The position numbers and the translations under genes were made by a program. Under the pieces are notes generated by a model. The model had not been told where the DNA came from, did no database searches, and saw only the letters and a list, made by a program, of their open reading frames with translations. 64,000 nucleotides of DNA, from contig NC_057918.1 of NCBI RefSeq assembly GCF_018873765.1, positions 7,944,862 to 8,008,861 on the forward strand. The letters run 5' to 3'. Numbering within the stretch: position 1 is the stretch's first letter; each line of letters opens with the position of its first letter. Below are positions 59,022-64,000 of this stretch, one piece after another. The stretch comes from Telopea speciosissima. Lineage: Eukaryota > Streptophyta > Magnoliopsida > Proteales > Proteaceae.

Positions 59022-59379
59022 TAGGGACAAAAGTGTCATATTTGCTTGAGTTTGGGCAATCCCGATCCATTTCGGTCGATCCAACCAATACCAAGATCAC
59101 GAAGCGTGATCCCATGTGTTCTTCCCTTTCATGGATTTTGGGGAAGAATTGCATTTAAGCTTCTTCTCCTTCATGAAGTTGGAGACAGTAATGGCTGATC
59201 GATGGTGAGAAGAGGAGACAAGAGGAAGGAGATAAAATAGAGAGAAACCTTGGAATCTTTAGTTTCCGTTTGGATTGCAATGGGAATAAAAGGAAGAGAA
59301 GTAAAATAAAATTAATCTAAAGTGAAAGTTTTTGTATTAAATTTTATTTTTCTTTTTAATAAAACTTAGTGAAAAGGAA

Positions 59380-59535
59380 TGACACCCAGTCGTGTGTTGT
59401 GGCGTGTACCTGTGCCCAGACACAATCGGGTGCAAAATGACCAACACACCCATGTCTTTTCATTAGGGTAGGATGGTCATTTAACATCCAACTGTGTCTG
59501 GGTGTAAGTACACACCATAGCACATGACCGCATCA
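59380..59535. repeat. Fold-back element
   Basis: Arms of about 45 bp: the left contains GTGCCCAGACACAATCGGGT and AAAATGACC; the right, reverse-complemented, contains ACACCCAGACACAGTTGGAT and AAATGACC. It is probably a palindromic MITE. The flanks were not resolved. Confidence 0.65.
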
Positions 59536-59926
59536 TCAACTCTCACCCCTATTGTTTAGGATCGCAATGACATGTCCCTTATTAGTCATCCTTACCAATG
59601 CCTATGGTGTGGGGAAACTAATATCAACTTAAAATCGAGTGATTCATCCAATCCAATTTTTAGATCCACAATTAAGATTAAAGCTCATCTTCTTGTCAAA
59701 GGAGCTTTTAGGTTCTCTTTATTTTGATTTTGATGGTCTCAATCACCTCCTCTCCTTATAAATTCATCGTTCAACCAGAGTTTCTCTTTTATCGATTTCA
59801 TCTAATAAAATTTTCTGTTCCTATTAAAAACAATAAGAGAAGACAATAACGATAGGAATTGAGGTGAAGAGAGGGAAAAGAGAGAATTTGTAAAAGACCC
59901 ATAGGACTAGAAGTGCCATACACTAA

Positions 59927-60473
59927 GGTACCGTTTGATAACGTTACGCGTGTTTCTGTTCCGTTTTTCATCAAAAACGTATTTTGATATTTTTGTTTGT
60001 AGAATAACGCTTTTTGTTTTCCCCATTGTTCTTCTTCTTCCTCCTTTTCTTTCCTAATTTTTTTTCTCTGCAGTTGGACAGAGAGAAACCAAAAGAAGTC
60101 CAGTAAAGAGACACTCATTGTGAATCACCTTTCCATTGTCATGCATAGCGACGACATCCTTCGACGCTTGTTCCCTCCGTTTCTTCTCAGGGTTTCTTCA
60201 AGCAATAGGTTGAGAGAAGGGCGTTGATGGGTGTTTTCCTTCCTGTGTTATTGGGCAACAGTTTTTCACTTTGGCCACAAAATGATAAAAACAAGTATTT
60301 GTTGTTTCTACAAATCTGTTTCTGTTAGCATAAATTGTCATAAATTTTGATTTATAATACCAAAAACATATGAAATAAAACAGATTTATCAAATGGTTTT
60401 TCTGTGCTATTTGTGTGCTAAGAACACAAATAGTACAAAAAACACTAGAAACAAAATGTTGTCAAACGATACC
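59927..60473. mobile_element. PIF/Harbinger-like MITE, 547 bp
   Basis: The left end GGTACCGTTTGATAACG matches the reverse complement of the right end, GGTATCGTTTGACAACA (3 differences in 17). The flanks are TAA on both sides (59924-59926 and 60474-60476), the 3-bp duplication of the PIF/Harbinger superfamily. The interior holds runs of AAAACA/TGTTTT and no frame. Confidence 0.75.
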
Positions 60474-60476
60474 TAA

Positions 60477-61464
60477 GAAGAAAATCTTTAAGAAATAAAG
60501 ACACTCCCAACAACCCTCTCTAGGGTAATAAGTAGTCCGCTTAGAAATAAAAATTGATGAATTATACGTGCAGGTGGGTTAGGTGTCTCAGGTGGCAACC
60601 ACGTGTCTCATTTCTATCATTTACAAGGGAGGAGGGGTATTTATGAAAACAAAATAAGATTCGGCTCCTCTCCTTGATTGGTATAGCCTAACGAGACATT
60701 CAATGGCTGAACTGTACAACACATATCTTGTTGGTTGATTGGACATGCATTGGAATGTGTGCGGCATAGCTCGGTTTTAAGATGTCTCATTGACATTCAT
60801 TGGGCGATGCCCTCCAAAGAGAAGAGCCCAATTCAAACAAAATAGACAAAAGGTTGGATTACCCCTCAAATGTACGTTCACCTGCTAGTACATGATCCCT
60901 TGAATTAAAAAAGAGAAAGGGTTCAGTCCCCAAGTGTCGCTCTTTTGGGCCACAAAATCTAAACGAACATAAGAACGTAATCTGAATTGCGATGAAATCA
61001 GTCCCCACTCCCCACTCCCCACTCCCCACCATATCGTTGGGAAAGATCACGTGCGATGCGTGAACTTTATCCCATGGGGCCATGGGCCAAGTCCAAAGCT
61101 TGAGTGGTACTGGTGAGTGGACCCAGCGGCCTAAGTTCAAGACACGCACATGTCATTGACGGTGTGGACTGTGTTCTTAAAGAAAGTGACGATTCGAGAA
61201 TCGAGCAAATGCCAGACTGGATCGGGTGGTCATATTTCAATACCTTTTCAACCATGGTTCACTTTCACTGACATTTTATCAAAAAAAAAGTTCACTGTCA
61301 CTGACACGATACGGGTAAAGGAAAAAAAATGTAAAAAAATATGGTACCGGTGTGTTTTTAATGACTGAGGGCAAAATTAGCTGATACAGGCCGATACAAT
61401 GATCCAAAATCGGAACAATACTATATTGATCCCAAACGCGGACACCTTAAATCGTACTTCCAAT
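60477..61464. other. Intergenic
   Basis: No gene. A heptamer tandem repeat lies at 61003-61030. 60660-60820 resembles the repeat near 4860-5000 (ATTCAATGGCTG, TTGGACATGCATTGG-type motifs). The rest was not identified. Confidence 0.45.
61003..61030. repeat. (CCCCACT)4 tandem repeat
   Basis: Four consecutive heptamers, the last ending in C. Confidence 0.95.
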
Positions 61465-61910
61465 TAGGACTGTAAATGGATAACCAAAAATCCGACTTTC
61501 GATCCTCATTCGTATCCGTTTAAAGACATCCGTATCCGTTTAAGGGTATCCGTATTCGATTAGAGATATCCGAAAAAAAATCCAAATATTCCGATAAAAA
61601 TTCGAATCCGAATACTTGATTATAAAAAATTAAGTAAATAACGATTTTGAGGGTTTTTGAAGATTCAACATATTCTGGAATATGAGGAGAAGAGAATCAT
61701 GATCTAAAACTAAGGATTGAGAGTGAATTGTACTCACTAGGGGGAAGCAGGTTCGGGTTACACAATGCAAATGTGTAAACGGATGGTCGAAAATCCGAAT
61801 TCGATCAGCATCCGAATCTGTTTAGAGGTATCCGTATTCGATCAGGAAATATCCGAATTCGATTACATCCGATCCATATCCGAGCCGAATCCGATCCGTT
61901 TACAAGCCTA
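61465..61910. mobile_element. Dimeric hAT-type MITE, 446 bp
   Basis: It begins TAGGACTGTAAATGGAT and ends ATCCGTTTACAAGCCTA. An exact 8-bp duplication CTTCCAAT occurs at 61457-61464 and 61911-61918. It is the same family as 33636-34016, again with a second internal left-end-like sequence (ATGTGTAAACGGATGG at about 61769). Filled with TATCCG(A/T)AT-type motifs. Confidence 0.88.
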
Positions 61911-61918
61911 CTTCCAAT

Positions 61919-63420
61919 GCTTCTTGATGAAAAATTTTGCTTGAATCCACAGATGGTAAATCCGTGGAATCCTAAATCTGAACATTAAAAATCGTTTGGT
62001 TGAGCGATGGGGTGTGATCCATGTAAATAATTCCATAGATGCACCTATTCTTCAATAAAACGCTTCCGTCCAGATTTCACCTAAATAGATGGATCTTGAT
62101 TTGATTCACCTACATCCAATCCTAGTATAAAAACCTTGCATCCAAGTGGATTCAGGATTATTGTGAAAGAGAGGACACACATGTGGTACAACGTTCATAA
62201 CTCTGTTCGAAAGGACCAAGTAGGGTCCCGTTGCTGCTACTCTTGCCCTAACAATAATAAAGCACAACAAGCCAAAGTAATGTTGGAATGTTAGAAGGGG
62301 ATCAGGGCGAATAGGTAGTGTTAATGTTTCCATCATAATGAGAATATTATATCCTGTTGAATAGATATCCCTACAAATCTATGTAAGAAGTATTTTTCTG
62401 GAATTTGGTTCACATTTTGTTTAAGAAGGGACAGTAATTTTTTTTTTTTCCTTAGAGGTGCATGCCAGTACAAATCCAAACTAAGAATAAAGTGGCCCGA
62501 AGGAAAAGCTACTAGAGACTCTTAAATTGAGATGCAAGGTTGAGAGAAGTCATCCATTCTATTTTTGATCTCATCAACAAGAATAATAAATCTACAAATG
62601 TTAACAGAATCAAGGTAATTAAACAGTTTTACAGGAAGATTTAAGTCACAGAATTAAGATAACCAAATGGTTTATTTTTTAGAATAATAAATCCACAGAT
62701 ATTAACTTTGTGGATGATCATTCAGAATCAATGCATGTTTCAATTGTTTACGTAACCAAATACACCCTTATGCATGACTATGTATATACATGATCGTACC
62801 TTCAATCATTGAATGAGAAAGACTAATTTATACATAGCCAGTTACATACACAACAATAATGAGTTTCGTTTCAATGTTTCATAGTGCAGAGTATATATAA
62901 CATATGCTGTTTTATAACCTTGGTTGGTTGGTTGGTTGGAATTTTCTATTTTTGACATGTGATTAATTAAAGTCTGGAGCCTCCGAACTCTGGAATGCCA
63001 AATCAATAGTCCATGAATCAAATTATCACCAACCAAGCTTTGGCTCACAAAACCAACTCATAGTCCTATAGTAAAACTAGTTTAGCTCACAAAACCAGAT
63101 TAAGGGTGGGGGAATTAATATTTTCAAAAAGATCTTTATTGCCATGAATGTGACGTGATTCTGAGAGCTCTGTACCCATTACGGCAGGGCAGAGGATAAG
63201 AGAGTCAGTCTCCATTCTCATCAGGCTTGTGGGAGGACAACCAGGGCCCTCCATAATATTAAATTAATTAATGTTTCACACTTTCTCGATGAAAGACAGG
63301 AATTTTTACTTTCACCCCTTGGAATACAAAAATGTTAACGCCGGATCCATATCCTCTACTGCTTAGGTGTCCGGCGGATCATGCAATATCGTGTCAGCAC
63401 GGTCGGTTCAAATTAGGTTC
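61919..63420. other. Intergenic, upstream of the polyamine oxidase gene
   Basis: No gene recognised; frames here are short and without resemblance. 62560-62760 has repeated AATAATAAATC(C/T)ACA motifs. The last few hundred bases should hold the promoter of the polyamine oxidase gene. Confidence 0.5.
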
Positions 63421-63424
63421 TGCC

Positions 63425-63432
63425 TATAAATA
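63425..63432 (+). promoter_or_regulatory. TATA box of the polyamine oxidase gene
   Basis: TATAAATA, the plant consensus, 78 bp before the start codon; a transcription start near 63455-63465 would leave a leader of about 45-55 bases. Confidence 0.7.
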
Positions 63433-63470
63433 GGAAAGGAAGTTGGCATTAAGATTGAACCATCAAAGCG

Positions 63471-63510
63471 AGAGAAGAGAAGAGAAGAGAAGAGAAGAGA
63501 AGAGAAGAGA
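63471..63510 (+). repeat. (AGAGA)8 microsatellite abutting the start codon
   Basis: Eight AGAGA units; the last A is the A of the ATG of the polyamine oxidase gene. Confidence 0.95.
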
Positions 63511-63996
63511 TGGTGAGCATGAAGAGATCAAGAGTAGTATCTGCCTTCATTGCCAATATTCTTCTTTTTAGTTTATTTTTGGGTGAGCCAATAATGGCTT
63601 TGGAGAAAACTCCGACAGTAATTATTGTCGGAGCAGGAATGTCCGGTGAGTAGTTGTTGCCTGGGTTCTTCGATCTGTTCTTGTATGAACTTCATTATTA
63701 TTATTTATTTATTTATTTATTTATTGGGGGTTCTGTAATTCTACAGGTATATCGGCTGCAAAAACCCTAACAGATGCAGGAATAAAAGATATCTTGATAC
63801 TGGAAGCCACAGATCGTATCGGTGGTAGAATCCATAAAACAAATTTCTCAGGGCTTTCAGTGGAGATGGGAGCTAACTGGGTAGAAGGAGTTGGGGGTAG
63901 TAAAGTAAATCCAATATGGACAATGGCTAAGAAGCTTAACCTCAAAACTTTTTATTCTAACTATGACAATCTCTCCTCCAACACCTATAAACAAAA
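63510..63996 (+). CDS. PAO: Secreted FAD-dependent polyamine oxidase (5' exons only)
   Basis: Exon 1 is 63510-63645 and exon 2 is 63747 to about 63996, where AA/GTAA looks like a donor at the very edge of the window. Residues 1-31 form a basic-then-hydrophobic signal peptide (MKRSRVVSAFIANILLFSLF). It is followed by the FAD-binding VIIVGAGMSGISAA motif and ILEATDRIGGRI. GANWVEGVGG and NPIW match the maize-type apoplastic polyamine oxidase family. Family knowledge: these flavoenzymes oxidise spermidine and spermine in the cell wall and release hydrogen peroxide, used in wall maturation and defence. The substrate-binding and C-terminal parts are outside the window. No damage is seen. The frame continues 1 codon past the donor to a TAA, which I take as intron. 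Confidence 0.9.
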
Positions 63997-64000
63997 GTAA

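Larger units (their letters stand above)
57429..59926. other. Intergenic, PGM-like promoter side
   Basis: The PGM-like promoter lies just right of 57428. 57630-57825 is a repeat rich in GCCC/GGGC motifs ending TACCCCTAACC, possibly an old hAT MITE. 58023-58051 is a hairpin. 58100-58210 is A-rich low complexity. 58994-59021 is an AT microsatellite. 59380-59530 is a fold-back. The 148-codon minus frame at 58708-59154 crosses the AT repeat and is not credible. Confidence 0.5.

Noticed and set aside
58708-59154. 148-codon minus-strand frame
   Set aside because: It reads through the AT microsatellite as an IYIYIY run and has no domain.

Overview
This window is nuclear DNA of a flowering plant. 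The evidence is split genes with GT-AG introns, plant-specific gene families, and many plant-type transposons (Ty1/copia, Ty3/gypsy, LINE, hAT, Mutator-like and PIF/Harbinger-like elements). Short exons sit in very long transposon-filled introns, and nothing looks like a grass, so a broad-leaved and perhaps early-diverging eudicot is my guess; the species cannot be named from the sequence. No rRNA, tRNA, CRISPR or prokaryotic feature was found.

Five protein-coding loci could be rebuilt by hand from exon phases. (1) 2779-3464, minus: the first four coding exons of a SIS3-type RING E3 ubiquitin ligase; the rest lies left of the window beyond an intron of at least 2.78 kb. (2) 10904-46925, plus: a 36-kb, 22-exon gene for an ~810-residue protein with central coiled coils and a C-terminal AIR9/SCAB-like Ig-type unit followed by a probable PH-like unit. 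Its last 14 codons lie 14.2 kb downstream of the preceding exon. (3) 52349-53277 (53327 if read through), plus: a small four-exon paralogue carrying only the Ig-type unit, with exon lengths and phases copied from gene 2. (4) 55216-57428, minus: a complete five-exon, 307-residue plastid/thylakoid-lumen phosphoglycerate-mutase-like protein that has lost both catalytic histidines. (5) 63510-63996, plus: the first two exons of a secreted polyamine oxidase that runs off the right edge.

Layout: 1-2778 is SIS3 intron 4 with Ty3/gypsy debris. 3.5-10.6 kb is intergenic, with an hAT MITE and three tandem LTR-like units next to the promoter of gene 2. 10.9-46.9 kb is gene 2, with two giant introns. The first (24.8-31.9 kb) holds a copia element that contains an hAT element. 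The second (32.7-46.9 kb) holds hAT MITEs, a Mutator-like element inside an LTR-type repeat, gypsy pol debris, and an unusual LTR element with a third, inverted LTR. 48.0-51.4 kb is a decayed LINE ending just before the promoter of the paralogue. 57.4-63.4 kb is intergenic with two more MITEs.

Target-site duplications could be read directly for nine insertions, so the nesting order is well supported. The genes show no obvious shared pathway. The notable biology is the paralogue pair (genes 2 and 3), the pseudoenzyme (gene 4), and a repeat family built around GAGATCTCG.
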